A stretch of 62,500 bases of DNA from assembly GCA_015231825.1 (NCBI GenBank), contig JADGAV010000022.1, positions 1-62,500 of the forward strand. Direction: 5' to 3'. The position numbers and the translations under genes were made by a program. Shown here in pieces: positions 1-9,025 of this stretch; the stretch's first letter is position 1, and each line of letters begins with the position of its first letter. The DNA comes from SAR324 cluster bacterium. Lineage in GTDB: Bacteria > SAR324 > NAC60-12. The notes below the pieces were generated by a model that worked only from the letters and a program-made list of their open reading frames with translations, made no database searches and was not told the DNA's origin.

Positions 1-198
1 CGTTTCGATTTTGATTGGGAAATCGTCATTAAGTTTTTACGGAAAAATTATTTCCCCCTGGAGATTCCAGTCAATTACACCTCCCGATCCTATGGAGAAG
101 GAAAAAAAGTGAGTTTGGTCAAAGATCCGATATTATGGATGAAAGCTTTGGTCAAATTCCGGTTTGGAAAACTGAAAATCGCAAATAGACAGGAGTGA
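1..198 (+). CDS. Glycosyltransferase family 2, C-terminal fragment (cut by window start)
   Basis: The reading frame is open from base 1 to a TGA at 196-198 and gives the last 65 residues of a protein. They contain FDFDWEIVIKFLRKNY, then VNYTSRSYGEGKKVS, and a basic end with LVKFRFGK. This pattern (an FD-x-E element, then the 'Y.SRS..EGKK' stretch and a short hydrophobic tail) is what I expect at the C-terminus of dolichol-phosphate-mannose-synthase-like GT2 enzymes, which move sugars from nucleotide donors to lipid carriers or glycans at the inner face of the cytoplasmic membrane. It ends 4 bp before the next start codon, so it is probably co-transcribed with the SDR and AsnB genes. The catalytic part lies outside the window, so donor and acceptor cannot be inferred. 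Confidence 0.6.
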   Translation, partial: RFDFDWEIVIKFLRKNYFPLEIPVNYTSRSYGEGKKVSLVKDPILWMKALVKFRFGKLKIANRQE

Positions 199-202
199 AG
201 GA

Positions 203-1069
203 ATGCTACTATCCGGAAAAAAAGTGATTTTGACAGGAGGCAGTTTAGGACTCGGAAAAGCAATTGCTGAAGAACTGCTCAAACAGGGAGCAGACTTGAT
301 GATTTGTTCCCGAAATCAAAAAGAACTAGTTGAAGCCCAACAAGATTTGACATCACGATGCATCAGCACTGATCAAAAGGTGCGATCCTTTCCCTGTGAT
401 GTTTCAAAGAGAGACGAGGTTGCCGCGCTTTTTTCAAATACTTTGGAAGCATTCGAAGGATTGGATGTGCTGGTGAACAATGCAGGAATTTATGGCCCCA
501 AAGGGCCTTCGGAGTCGGTTGATATTGCGGCCTGGATTCAGACGCTGGAAATTAATCTTTTGGGAACACTGTATACCTGTCAGCATGCGCTCCCAATTTT
601 TAAAAAACAGAAAAGCGGAAAAATCATCAATTTGAGTGGAGGCGGGGCCACGGCACCTCTGCCCAACTTGAGTGCCTATGCGGCCTCTAAAGCAGCCGTC
701 GTGCGTTTGACAGAAACGCTGGCAGAAGAAGTCCGTTCCTTTGGAATTGACATCAATGCATTTGCTCCGGGAGCATTGAATACCCGGCTTTTGGACGAAG
801 TTTTGGCAGCCGGTCCGGAAAAAGTAGGAGAGGAATTTTATCAAAAGATGCTCAAACAACAGGAAAACGGAGGGGCTCCCTTGGAAAAAGGAGCCTTGTT
901 GTGCGCCTATCTGGCATCTTCCCGGAGCGATGGTGTCACCGGGAAACTGATCAGTGCGCTTTGGGACGGATGGCAGGATTTTGACCAACACCTGGCAGAA
1001 ATCGGGCGCTCCGATATTTTTACCCTTCGCAGGATCATTCCCAAAGATCGGGGAATGGACTGGGAATAA
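203..1069 (+). CDS. SDR family NAD(P)-dependent oxidoreductase
   Basis: This is a 288-residue classical short-chain dehydrogenase/reductase. The cofactor motif TGGSLGLG is at residues 11-18, NNAG at 92-95, the catalytic Ser at 145 (NLSGG) and the YxxxK pair in YAASK at 159-163. Together these support an NAD(P)-dependent alcohol/ketone oxidoreductase with a Rossmann fold. An AGGAG lies about 7 bp before the ATG. The roughly 40 residues after the usual SDR end (DGWQDFDQHL onward) recall SDRs of polysaccharide clusters rather than fatty-acid FabG. It sits between a glycosyltransferase end and an asparagine-synthase-like gene, so a role in modifying a nucleotide sugar or lipid-linked intermediate is likely, but the substrate cannot be read from the sequence. 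Confidence 0.85.
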   Translation: MLLSGKKVILTGGSLGLGKAIAEELLKQGADLMICSRNQKELVEAQQDLTSRCISTDQKVRSFPCDVSKRDEVAALFSNTLEAFEGLDVLVNNAGIYGPKGPSESVDIAAWIQTLEINLLGTLYTCQHALPIFKKQKSGKIINLSGGGATAPLPNLSAYAASKAAVVRLTETLAEEVRSFGIDINAFAPGALNTRLLDEVLAAGPEKVGEEFYQKMLKQQENGGAPLEKGALLCAYLASSRSDGVTGKLISALWDGWQDFDQHLAEIGRSDIFTLRRIIPKDRGMDWE

Positions 1070-1103
1070 GCTTCCGAACGTCTGTTAATTCAATCAAATT
1101 GCT

Positions 1104-2951
1104 ATGTGTGGAATTTGCGGTTTTGTTACCCGAAATGCTCCTCAATTGGATCTGGAGCATCTTCGTCGAATGAATGAGATGATGATCCATCGTGGCCCGG
1201 ACGAGGGGGGGGACTTTAGCGATGGCAAGGTCTTCATGGCCATGCGGCGTTTGAGCATCATTGACTTGGCGCAGGGCCATCAACCGATGTTCAGCCCTGA
1301 CAAAACGCTTTGTGTGGTTTTCAATGGAGAAATATACAATTACCGCGAACTCCAGCAAGAACTGCAGCAGCAAGGATACGATTTTACAACGGAAAGCGAT
1401 ACAGAGACCTTGCTGCATGGCTATCACGCCTGGGGGATGGAGGGATTGCTCGCCCGTTTGAACGGCATGTTTGGATTCTGCCTCTATGATACCGCCCGGA
1501 AGCAATTGTTTCTGGCACGTGACCGTGCCGGCGAAAAACCGGTCTATTACTATAAAAATTCAGAGTACTTTGTTTTTGCCTCAGAACTGAAAGCATTGAC
1601 TCAGTCCGGGTCCATTCCCTGCTCCATTGATCAAGATGCATTGGCTGCCTACCTGCTGCACCAGTTCACTCCCGGCTCCCAAACCCTGCTGGCGGGTGTT
1701 TCCAAGTTACCGCCGGGAAGCTTTCTCCGCCTTTCTCCAGAAACTCTGGACTATCAAGTAGTTTCTTACTGGGAACTTTCCCAGACGAATACCGAGTCTC
1801 AACTTTCTCTGCAAGAACATCAACACAAACTTTTTGAATTGTTAAAAGACTCCATTAAAATTCGTTTGCGGGCGGATGTTCCCGTGGGAGCATTTTTGAG
1901 CGGAGGCTTGGATTCCAGCATCAACGTCGCACTGATTGCGAGTTTAGGAATCACTGATTTGAATACGTTTTCGATTGGGTTCGAACATCAGGACTTTGAT
2001 GAATCCCCCTACAGCCGGCAGGTAGCTGATCATTTCGGGACAAAACATCATCATTTTCTTTTAAATCCGCGAGAACTGACGACTTTGCTGCCCCAGGTAT
2101 TGGCCATGGTAGACGAACCCGTTGCTGATGCCGCCTCCATTCCGACCTACTGGCTCTGTCAGGAATCCAGAAAAATTGTCAAAGTCGCCTTGACCGGGGA
2201 AGGGGCCGATGAACTGTTTGCCGGATATGACTATTATCGGGAACAACCTGTCCTTCCACTGAGAGCTTCTCAAAAAACGTGGAAACAAAAAATAAAACAG
2301 TTTTTTAGAAAAAAACCATTCCCATTGGACTTGCAGGGCATCCCGGATCCCGTGTCCGGATTTCCACTGATGGCTCCTCCTGAAACCATTGCTCAACTCT
2401 TGGCGAGCGACAATGATCCTGGTCTCTTGTTGCAAAAGCTGCATCAGCGTGTCACCGAAAACTTTCAAATATTTCCCAATCACGCCTTGGCGAGGGCTCA
2501 GTATTACGACATCAAAACCTGGCTCCCGGATGATTTGTTGATGAAAGTGGACAAAATGTCCATGGCCAATTCATTGGAAGTGCGGGCTCCTTTTCTGGAC
2601 CACCGCCTGATTGAATACAGTTTCACCCTGCCGGATACCCTCAAAATTCAGGGAAACGACGTAAAATTTATCCTGCGAAAAAGCTTTGCGGATCTTTTGC
2701 CGCCTGCGATTCTCAAGCGCGAAAAACATGGATTTAACCTGCCGATGCATCTTTGGTTGCGGGCAGAATTGAAGGACCTCGTGATGGACACACTCAATCC
2801 TGAAACATTAGGGAGGGAAGGGGTCTTGAATGCCCGGGAGGTGAATGCCGTCTTGGAACAATTCATGAACCACGATGCGCCCTGTGAACGACTGATCTAT
2901 TCACTGTATGTTTTTCAGCAATGGTGGCACACTTTGAAATCCTCGAATTAA
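1104..2951 (+). CDS. asnB: Asparagine synthase (glutamine-hydrolysing), AsnB type
   Basis: The 615-residue protein has the class II glutaminase domain (MCGICGF, with Cys2 as N-terminal nucleophile after Met removal) at about residues 1-210. The ATP-pyrophosphatase synthetase domain follows, with the PP-loop SGGLDSS at 266-272 and the VDEPVADAA and GEGADELFAGY elements. The family uses glutamine and ATP to amidate aspartate. Paralogues in envelope-polysaccharide clusters may amidate other carboxylates, including sugar acids. Its place behind a GT2 end and an SDR gene fits the second role as well as the first. Its stop overlaps the stop of the convergent downstream gene by 4 bp. A run of eight Gs at 1205-1212 codes for Glu-Gly-Gly. 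No clear Shine-Dalgarno precedes the ATG, but MCGICGF fixes the start. Confidence 0.92.
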   Translation: MCGICGFVTRNAPQLDLEHLRRMNEMMIHRGPDEGGDFSDGKVFMAMRRLSIIDLAQGHQPMFSPDKTLCVVFNGEIYNYRELQQELQQQGYDFTTESDTETLLHGYHAWGMEGLLARLNGMFGFCLYDTARKQLFLARDRAGEKPVYYYKNSEYFVFASELKALTQSGSIPCSIDQDALAAYLLHQFTPGSQTLLAGVSKLPPGSFLRLSPETLDYQVVSYWELSQTNTESQLSLQEHQHKLFELLKDSIKIRLRADVPVGAFLSGGLDSSINVALIASLGITDLNTFSIGFEHQDFDESPYSRQVADHFGTKHHHFLLNPRELTTLLPQVLAMVDEPVADAASIPTYWLCQESRKIVKVALTGEGADELFAGYDYYREQPVLPLRASQKTWKQKIKQFFRKKPFPLDLQGIPDPVSGFPLMAPPETIAQLLASDNDPGLLLQKLHQRVTENFQIFPNHALARAQYYDIKTWLPDDLLMKVDKMSMANSLEVRAPFLDHRLIEYSFTLPDTLKIQGNDVKFILRKSFADLLPPAILKREKHGFNLPMHLWLRAELKDLVMDTLNPETLGREGVLNAREVNAVLEQFMNHDAPCERLIYSLYVFQQWWHTLKSSN

Positions 2952-4171
2952 AGTCCAAAAAACCACGTTTGATGAAAAAGAAAGCCGACTCGCGCTCTGA
3001 TTTTGATGGTTTGGATCTGATTCAGAAGAAGAGGAGGAGATTCCAAAACCATATTTTTTTCTTCAAAAAAATCCGTCTGTCTCAAAATCGGCCGCTGGAA
3101 CACTGCTCTTAAAAACTTGCCCTGAAGCCTGTTCGGTTTGGGATCCATCCTCTCTTCCACAGCTTGATTGAATTGGTCTTTATCCCAGTAAATGATGTTC
3201 AATACTGGTTCTAATTGCCGCCGAATTTCCCTCGAGAAATGCATTTCTGATTCAGGATCCAGATTCACTTGTTCCAATTCATCCAAACCTCGCTCATGAA
3301 TTTGATACTGTTCCACGTACTTGGTGTTGATAAATCCCCATCTCTTTTTCTGTGAAGTTCGAAAATCAAATTCACGCAAAACCGAACTTTGATTACCCAA
3401 CAAAACAATTTTGTCCAATTCTAGGGTATGTCCAGGCCGCAGATAAAAATCCAGCGAAATTTTTTCCGCTTTCGCCTTTTCCCTGAGGGGAATTACTAGC
3501 TCCTGAAATTGTTCATTGGCCTTCAGACTGAAGGTACCGGCCTGGGAAAAATTACTTTTCAAGGAATGGACTCCAACAGTACCAGGGACATAATAGGGGC
3601 GATAAAGAAAATCTACTTTCTGCCAAAAAGCTCCGACAAGAACAAAGACCACTAGCACCAATAAAAAAAGCGTTTTTTGCTTCATTCGGAAAACAAGAAA
3701 GAAACAAACACCATAGAACTTGATTAAAAAGTCCGGATGAATGCTGCCCAATTGTCTCCACGTTTGATATTCAGAAAAATAGTCGATCTCATCGACAACT
3801 ATTCGATTCAGGCGTTTTTTAAGTTCGCAGAGAAAATCAAAATAGGCATAAAGTTGAGTCAATCGGTCAGTAGGGAGAGAGTTCCCTGTAAACTCGATTC
3901 TTTCGTTTTGAAATGTTTCAAGGAGGCGGTGCCCTTTGAGCAAGAGAGCCTGGATTTTTCGTTGTGACTTTTTCTCAAAGAGCCTTTTCTCCAAACACGT
4001 TAATCCTTCTCGAAGAGAGTCCTGCGAACTTATAAAATACTCTTGTACCTTTTCCGCAGAATTATTGTTCTTTTGCGAAAGACTCCAAAACAAAGAAAAG
4101 TTCTCACTAGCCTTTGCGCTTTTGTTCAAAGCTTCTTTTAAAATTTCGGCTTTTTCCTCAATTCGGCTCAT
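2948..4171 (-). CDS. Unknown protein: coiled-coil-like N-half, one transmembrane helix, periplasmic-type C-half
   Basis: I do not recognise this 407-residue protein. Residues 1-150 are highly charged and helical in character. At about 163-183 the stretch MKQKTLFLLVLVVFVLVGAF is a single strong hydrophobic helix. The rest is beta-rich and soluble looking (YYVPGTVGV, ISLDFYLRPGHTLELDKIVLL). Because the helix begins with Met-Lys-Gln-Lys, it also looks like an N-terminal signal anchor, so a second start near Met163 (about 3685 on this strand) is possible. It is the last gene of a three-gene minus-strand group with the two genes upstream of it, among envelope glycan genes. The C-terminal domain is likely outside the cytoplasmic membrane. 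No function is proposed. Confidence 0.6.
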   Translation of the reverse strand: MSRIEEKAEILKEALNKSAKASENFSLFWSLSQKNNNSAEKVQEYFISSQDSLREGLTCLEKRLFEKKSQRKIQALLLKGHRLLETFQNERIEFTGNSLPTDRLTQLYAYFDFLCELKKRLNRIVVDEIDYFSEYQTWRQLGSIHPDFLIKFYGVCFFLVFRMKQKTLFLLVLVVFVLVGAFWQKVDFLYRPYYVPGTVGVHSLKSNFSQAGTFSLKANEQFQELVIPLREKAKAEKISLDFYLRPGHTLELDKIVLLGNQSSVLREFDFRTSQKKRWGFINTKYVEQYQIHERGLDELEQVNLDPESEMHFSREIRRQLEPVLNIIYWDKDQFNQAVEERMDPKPNRLQGKFLRAVFQRPILRQTDFFEEKNMVLESPPLLLNQIQTIKIRARVGFLFHQTWFFGL

Positions 4172-4226
4172 AGCAGAATTATTCTTTAAAAATCAAAAAA
4201 GAAGGAGCATTTTCTGAAAATGGAAC

Positions 4227-5903
4227 TCAAATGCATTGGACTTTAATGTCAAAGGTTTTTTCATGTTTTCGCCAATTCTCAGGATCAACCCCTAAACTTC
4301 CGGGGACGGTTGCAAAGCCAGAAATACGCTTGAATTCGCCTCCGAAGAGCTCTCTTGAATTATCGTATTCAAAACAATGGGCTGATTGCAAAGGTTTTAA
4401 GACTGCTGGGCAGGTATATCGGGTTCGATGCGAATTTTCAAAAACACTGTCATTTTCATTGTGGACCATTTCGATTTCTTCTGAATCAGCATCTTGAAGG
4501 TAGCCTTGGTAAATGCACCGGGGAAATTTAGCATACTCCAAAACTTTGCGTAATTCTCCAAACGAGGCACTGTCTCCTCCCGTGTAATGATAGTCAGCAA
4601 ACCTTATTTTTTTCCAAATTTTATGATTGATGAAGATGAGGGGAGGATCTTGCTCTTTTGCCTGCACTGCAATATCCAGGACAGACTGTTCGATTTGTTT
4701 GGGTATCAGCCACTGAAACCACTCTGCCTTCATTTTAATTGACAAATTGCTGCCCATCAGACAGAGCCCCAGCATTAAAAAAATTGTTTTTCGAAAAATT
4801 TGAAGCGGATGGATCAAGTGCTGAAGCAGAAGAAGAATCCCGGTTGTTTGCACAAATATCAAGGGAATCATATAACGGGTCGGATGAGGAGAGGCAGTCA
4901 CCAGGATTACTCCGGCAGCCCCCGCACCATATAAAAATATTTCCCGCGCTTTGGAAAAGTCTCGAACTAAAATTATTCCCCAGGCCGGCAAGACCCAAAG
5001 CAAATGCAGAAGAGAAGCTAAATCCAGGGGACTCTGGCTCAAAAACCCTTGAAAAATATACCGCTGCAGGACAATCACAGGATTCGAATACTCCAGGATT
5101 TCGACCATAGACTGTAAATAATGAACAGGAAAACTTTGCGCTGCAATCGCATAGTGAGACTCCGTTGGGCTGAGAAATGCCCACCCGTCCTGATAATTGA
5201 GCAAATTACGGAGATAAATATAGAAAAGTCCTATTAAAAATAATACACCCCAAAAAAATAAAAGATGCCGATTTTTATGAAATCGAACAGCAAAATAAAA
5301 AAGCAGTAAAAAATATGAGGGATAGGTCACAGGAGAACTTGAAAGCATTATAAGAAGCGTGGTTCCTGGTGCAATCCAATAGCGCCACAGGTTTTGCCTG
5401 TCCTTTTCAGGCAGCAGGTTGAGCGTTGCAAGAAACCAAATCACGCTGTGGAAAGAGTGAGCGCCAAAAATCCAAAACGTTCCTTCAGTAAGAAAAGGAA
5501 AGCTTGTCAACAAACCGATTCCCAGCCAAGTTATCCAGGATGGCAATTGTAAGATCTTATGGAAAAATCGGAAGCATAAAGCTATAAAAATCAGGTACAG
5601 GATCATCATCTGCAGATGAGACCATGGTCCCCACAAGGGCAAAAATTCGTAGCTCAGTGCAAAAAGCAAATTTGTCAAAGGCGCATAATGAATCGGATCG
5701 ACTGTGAACCAGAAATTATTTAAGTCAAATTTTCCCCAAAGCCAAATATCTTCATTGAACAACATGGTTTGACTTAAACCAAACAGATGAAAAAGTATTG
5801 CAACGAGACAAACCCCAATCACAACCCATTCCAGCATTTTAAAGAATAGATGGTTGTAGTAAAATTGTTTCATGAGGAATTTTTCAACCCGATGGATTTT
5901 CAA
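4227..5903 (-). CDS. Polytopic membrane protein, GT-C glycosyltransferase-like
   Basis: The protein has 558 residues and about ten or eleven hydrophobic segments between residues 20 and 400 (for example LEWVVIGVCLVAILFHLFGL and WITWLGIGLLTSFPFL). A soluble C-terminal domain of about 150 residues follows. The first loop carries acidic and aromatic residues (NEDIWLWGKFDLNNFWF), as in GT-C-fold lipid-linked sugar transferases, but no diagnostic motif is visible, so the assignment rests on topology and neighbourhood. Its start ATG overlaps the stop of the gene before it (5900-5903, an ATGA junction), so the two are translationally coupled. Alternatives are an O-antigen ligase-like or a general membrane protein of a glycan locus. 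Confidence 0.55.
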   Translation of the reverse strand: MKIHRVEKFLMKQFYYNHLFFKMLEWVVIGVCLVAILFHLFGLSQTMLFNEDIWLWGKFDLNNFWFTVDPIHYAPLTNLLFALSYEFLPLWGPWSHLQMMILYLIFIALCFRFFHKILQLPSWITWLGIGLLTSFPFLTEGTFWIFGAHSFHSVIWFLATLNLLPEKDRQNLWRYWIAPGTTLLIMLSSSPVTYPSYFLLLFYFAVRFHKNRHLLFFWGVLFLIGLFYIYLRNLLNYQDGWAFLSPTESHYAIAAQSFPVHYLQSMVEILEYSNPVIVLQRYIFQGFLSQSPLDLASLLHLLWVLPAWGIILVRDFSKAREIFLYGAGAAGVILVTASPHPTRYMIPLIFVQTTGILLLLQHLIHPLQIFRKTIFLMLGLCLMGSNLSIKMKAEWFQWLIPKQIEQSVLDIAVQAKEQDPPLIFINHKIWKKIRFADYHYTGGDSASFGELRKVLEYAKFPRCIYQGYLQDADSEEIEMVHNENDSVFENSHRTRYTCPAVLKPLQSAHCFEYDNSRELFGGEFKRISGFATVPGSLGVDPENWRKHEKTFDIKVQCI

Positions 5904-6475
5904 GGCTCGACGAGACTGAAATAAGCTTTCATGCGTTGAATTTTTTGTTCAAGGGCATCTAGATCGAGGTCATATTTGTTATCAGCATTCAACTTTTCAA
6001 TGGTACGCTCTATTTGCCCTGCATCCAGCACAGTTTTCTGGAAACATCCTAAAAACAGTTCTTCCAAAAAAAGCTCTCCTTTGAAGGAAAACAAAGTTTC
6101 CAGCACGATCCCCTCATAACGGCCGACCTGCCAAATGATGAAGAATGAGAGGAAAAATTTTCTCAGTAAATATGCGGCCCGCTTGATCAAATTAAGGAAA
6201 AAATTGTTGCTGTCTGCTTTGAAAGGCAGGGCCGGAGAAATCCGTTTGATGGTCACTGATTCGTAGTTTTGCCAATTCCATTTGGATTGAATCTGGGCCC
6301 AGATAGCGGAATTCAGGCTTGCATCAGGTCGTGAACACACAAGCAGTATTTTTTTTGAAATTTGGGCAGACGGAATTTTCCTTTTCGTCCAAAAAGCCAG
6401 GTACTGGACTCTCCAAAAAAACAAAATGCACAATCCTCGGTAAAAGAGCCTGTTCAATGAATTTTTTAAAAACAT
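5900..6475 (-). CDS. Hypothetical protein with one or two hydrophobic segments, first gene of a three-gene unit
   Basis: The 191 residues match no family I know. The N-terminal stretch (LFYRGLCILFFWRVQYLAFW) and a central one (LRKFFLSFFIIWQVG) are hydrophobic and could be membrane-associated. The segment SKKILLVCSRPDASLNSAIWAQ resembles the first beta strand and loop of a nucleotide-sugar or phosphopantetheine-type fold, but this is weak. The C-terminus is charged and helical (DNKYDLDLDALEQKIQRMK). The stop overlaps the next start by 4 bp, so it is read together with the GT-C-like protein. The gene starts divergently from the glycosyltransferase at 6621, and the promoters of both must lie in the roughly 145 bp between them. 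Confidence 0.55.
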   Translation of the reverse strand: MFLKNSLNRLFYRGLCILFFWRVQYLAFWTKRKIPSAQISKKILLVCSRPDASLNSAIWAQIQSKWNWQNYESVTIKRISPALPFKADSNNFFLNLIKRAAYLLRKFFLSFFIIWQVGRYEGIVLETLFSFKGELFLEELFLGCFQKTVLDAGQIERTIEKLNADNKYDLDLDALEQKIQRMKAYFSLVEP

Positions 6476-6620
6476 GGGGACCTATCGGAAGAAATAGCGT
6501 GTCTTAAATATCGGGGGACAATGCTTTTTATCAGGTTTTCGGGAATGGATCATAACTTGAATGCCCGTTGATATTTGGGCTTCAGGGAATTGCTCGCTTC
6601 ATACTCTCACAAGAACAAAC

Positions 6621-8489
6621 ATGTCCCATAATTTTTCAATTTTTCGTTCTCCTGCAGCAGTTGCCAGCGTCTTTATTTTGCTGGGAATAGCCTATCTTGG
6701 CAGCGGATGGGTTCCCAAAGAATGGCGACGGACACTCGCCACGCACCAAAATATCATAGAATCACTCAAACAAGGAACCTCTTATCTGGAAAACGGCAGT
6801 TTTTCCTTTGATGAGTCTTCCATCCAATTCACAAACAATACCAATCTACCAGGACAACGCGCACTGACAAATTTTGAGCTTCAGAATAGTTTTTCCCCTT
6901 TTGATCAATTTTACCTGCAGGGGAAACTTGAAGGTTCCGGTGATCTGATCCTTTATTTCGACGAAGCCCACCAGTATTCGGCAAAGGCTCAAAGGGATTC
7001 CTCCACCGGTGCTTTTCTTCTGCAGGGAGAAGTGATCCAGGATACTTCGCCGCGCCTGATTATTCTGGGACCTGATCCTGAAGATTCATCCGCGAACTTT
7101 TTCAAACTGACGAAGGTCAAATTGCAGGGAATCGGTTTTCAATCCTATAGCTATCGGGTGCTACGACTGCTGCTGATTGTCTTTGTCTGGGTGCTCCTGA
7201 TTCTATCGCCTGCAGATAAAAATTGGATCCGAGCAATATTGGGGATGATTCTTCTTGCTTATATCGTCATTCGACTTTCCTACGTCCTGAACATCGAAGA
7301 AACACCGTTCGCAGATATGGGAGATTATGAATACATCGCCTTGATGTTGTTGGAAGGAAAAGAGCAGGGACACAATCCTTTTTTTCAGTCATTCTACGCC
7401 CACGGACTTCCGTATTACGTGGCCGGGATCTATTTTCTTTTCGGCATCAAAAACATGTTGGCGTTGAAGATTGCCAATGTTCTTTTGGGCTTGATCACTA
7501 CCCTGGCGATTTATGGATGCGGACTGCGAGTATCAGGATTCAGAGCCGGATTGATCGGAGCATTTCTATTTGCATTTTCGTTGGAAATGACATTCTGGAG
7601 CGCAAAACTCTCAACAGAGCATTTGTTTGCCTGCGTCAGCATTTTGGCCTTGTTCTTCGTCCTGCAGGCATGGAAACGAAACAAAGGTTTTTGGTTCTTT
7701 TCTGCCGGCGGAATGCTCGGCTACCTCTTTATCATCCGTCCTGTTTTGCATTTTTTTCTGCTTTTTCTTTTTTTGGGTTTTATGCTGCTTCATCCCTCAT
7801 CGTTGCGCAAACGCCTGTCTCATGGAGCACTTTTTTTGATCGGATTCTTGTTGGTTTTGAGTCCCTGGATCCATCGTGGTTATGAACGCTATGGTACTTT
7901 GATGCTGACAGGAACAGGCGGCTGGTTCTCTTTTGTTCATCAAAACAATGATGTCGTCCGTCCTGGAGAGTTCGGAGGAAGAGAAATTCAGGATCGTTAT
8001 CAGACAGAAGCGTCTACTCGTTTTCAAAATGATCTGGAGGCTGCAGATTGGGCAGGGAAGGAAGCCATAGCCTGGGTGAAGGCTCACCCGATCCGATATC
8101 TTAAGCTTTCCATCGGCCGATTCCGCCTGCTCTTCATGAAAGAGGGAATTTCCCTGACTCATGTCAGCGCCACGGAATTGAATTTTATCTCCAGAGCACA
8201 TTATTATCTGTTTCATTGGAGCGTGAAAAAATATGTCCCTGTCAATTGGCTGGCATTGACAGCCTTTTTGCTTTTACTGCTTCGGCTCCCAATGCAATGG
8301 AAATCGGAGAAGGCAAAAAATTGGTTTTATCAACACTTGCCTTTGCTTTTTCTGTTTGGAATGAGCCTTTTGTATCTTCTTACCCTGAGTTTTCCGCGTT
8401 ACCGTGATCCCCTACTTCCTTTAATTTATATTATGATCGGAATGGCCGCCGACAAGGCCATACGGTGGACACGATTAAAATGGCGTTAA
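6621..8489 (+). CDS. Membrane glycosyltransferase, PMT/ArnT (GT39)-like
   Basis: I place the start at ATG 6621, because the frame upstream (from 6561) adds 20 residues without family character. The resulting 622 residues have one helix near the N-terminus, a beta-rich extracytoplasmic insert (about residues 25-175), then a run of about ten further helices. After helix two comes the acidic loop EETPFADMGDYEYIALMLLEG. A DxGxY or DE pair in the first large loop is the metal/acceptor site of GT39/GT83-type enzymes, which take sugars from polyprenyl phosphate. The family usually starts directly with the acidic loop, so the periplasmic insert before it is unusual. Substrate unknown; the neighbours suggest LPS, glycolipid or protein glycosylation. 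Confidence 0.65.
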   Translation: MSHNFSIFRSPAAVASVFILLGIAYLGSGWVPKEWRRTLATHQNIIESLKQGTSYLENGSFSFDESSIQFTNNTNLPGQRALTNFELQNSFSPFDQFYLQGKLEGSGDLILYFDEAHQYSAKAQRDSSTGAFLLQGEVIQDTSPRLIILGPDPEDSSANFFKLTKVKLQGIGFQSYSYRVLRLLLIVFVWVLLILSPADKNWIRAILGMILLAYIVIRLSYVLNIEETPFADMGDYEYIALMLLEGKEQGHNPFFQSFYAHGLPYYVAGIYFLFGIKNMLALKIANVLLGLITTLAIYGCGLRVSGFRAGLIGAFLFAFSLEMTFWSAKLSTEHLFACVSILALFFVLQAWKRNKGFWFFSAGGMLGYLFIIRPVLHFFLLFLFLGFMLLHPSSLRKRLSHGALFLIGFLLVLSPWIHRGYERYGTLMLTGTGGWFSFVHQNNDVVRPGEFGGREIQDRYQTEASTRFQNDLEAADWAGKEAIAWVKAHPIRYLKLSIGRFRLLFMKEGISLTHVSATELNFISRAHYYLFHWSVKKYVPVNWLALTAFLLLLLRLPMQWKSEKAKNWFYQHLPLLFLFGMSLLYLLTLSFPRYRDPLLPLIYIMIGMAADKAIRWTRLKWR

Positions 8490-8556
8490 AGCGAACAATA
8501 ATTTTCTTCTGCTTGCTCAAAATACCGAAGCAGATTTTGCCAGAGAGGAGTAGTTC

Positions 8557-8877
8557 TTGACATCTGATAAAAAAAAGAGAGGCTATGTTGAACACTGGAA
8601 TTCCCGACGTGTGACCACTTTCTACCCTCAATACGGTGAAGGAAGAGATGTGGTGGAAGCAATTCGTCCCGTTCAGATCACCAAATTTCAGCAGGTGATC
8701 CCCCGCTACAACCTTTCCGCCACCGACACACGCGACGACGGGGTAGGACCCATGTTTGAAGAAGTCCCTTATGACCGTCAGATATTTCCCAGAAAGAAAA
8801 AGCAGGCCGGACCATTGGGCCTGAAACCTGCCAAACGAAGAAAAAGAAAAAGGATTCGATACGATTTTTCGGTGTAA
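8557..8877 (+). CDS. Small basic hypothetical protein (TTG start)
   Basis: The frame begins with TTG at 8557, and AGAGGAG at 8543-8549 is a well-placed ribosome binding site, so I accept the non-ATG start. The 106 residues have no hydrophobic segment. The middle is rich in aromatic and charged residues (STRAND-like FQQVIPRYNLS) and the C-terminus is strongly basic (AKRRKRKRIRYDF). This could be a nucleic-acid or ribosome-associated protein, but I do not recognise a family. It stands alone between a membrane glycosyltransferase and a chemotaxis gene. Confidence 0.5.
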   Translation: MTSDKKKRGYVEHWNSRRVTTFYPQYGEGRDVVEAIRPVQITKFQQVIPRYNLSATDTRDDGVGPMFEEVPYDRQIFPRKKKQAGPLGLKPAKRRKRKRIRYDFSV

Positions 8878-9025
8878 GCCCCATTCTTTTCCTCAATTTT
8901 TCCCCTATGGATTCGCGGGGATAAAAAATCAATAAAATTCATTTACTGTTTGTTTTGAAAAAGATAGGCTAAATTTTCCACACAATGCCAGTGATTTTAT
9001 TCTAAATTTAAAATGAGGACAGTTT

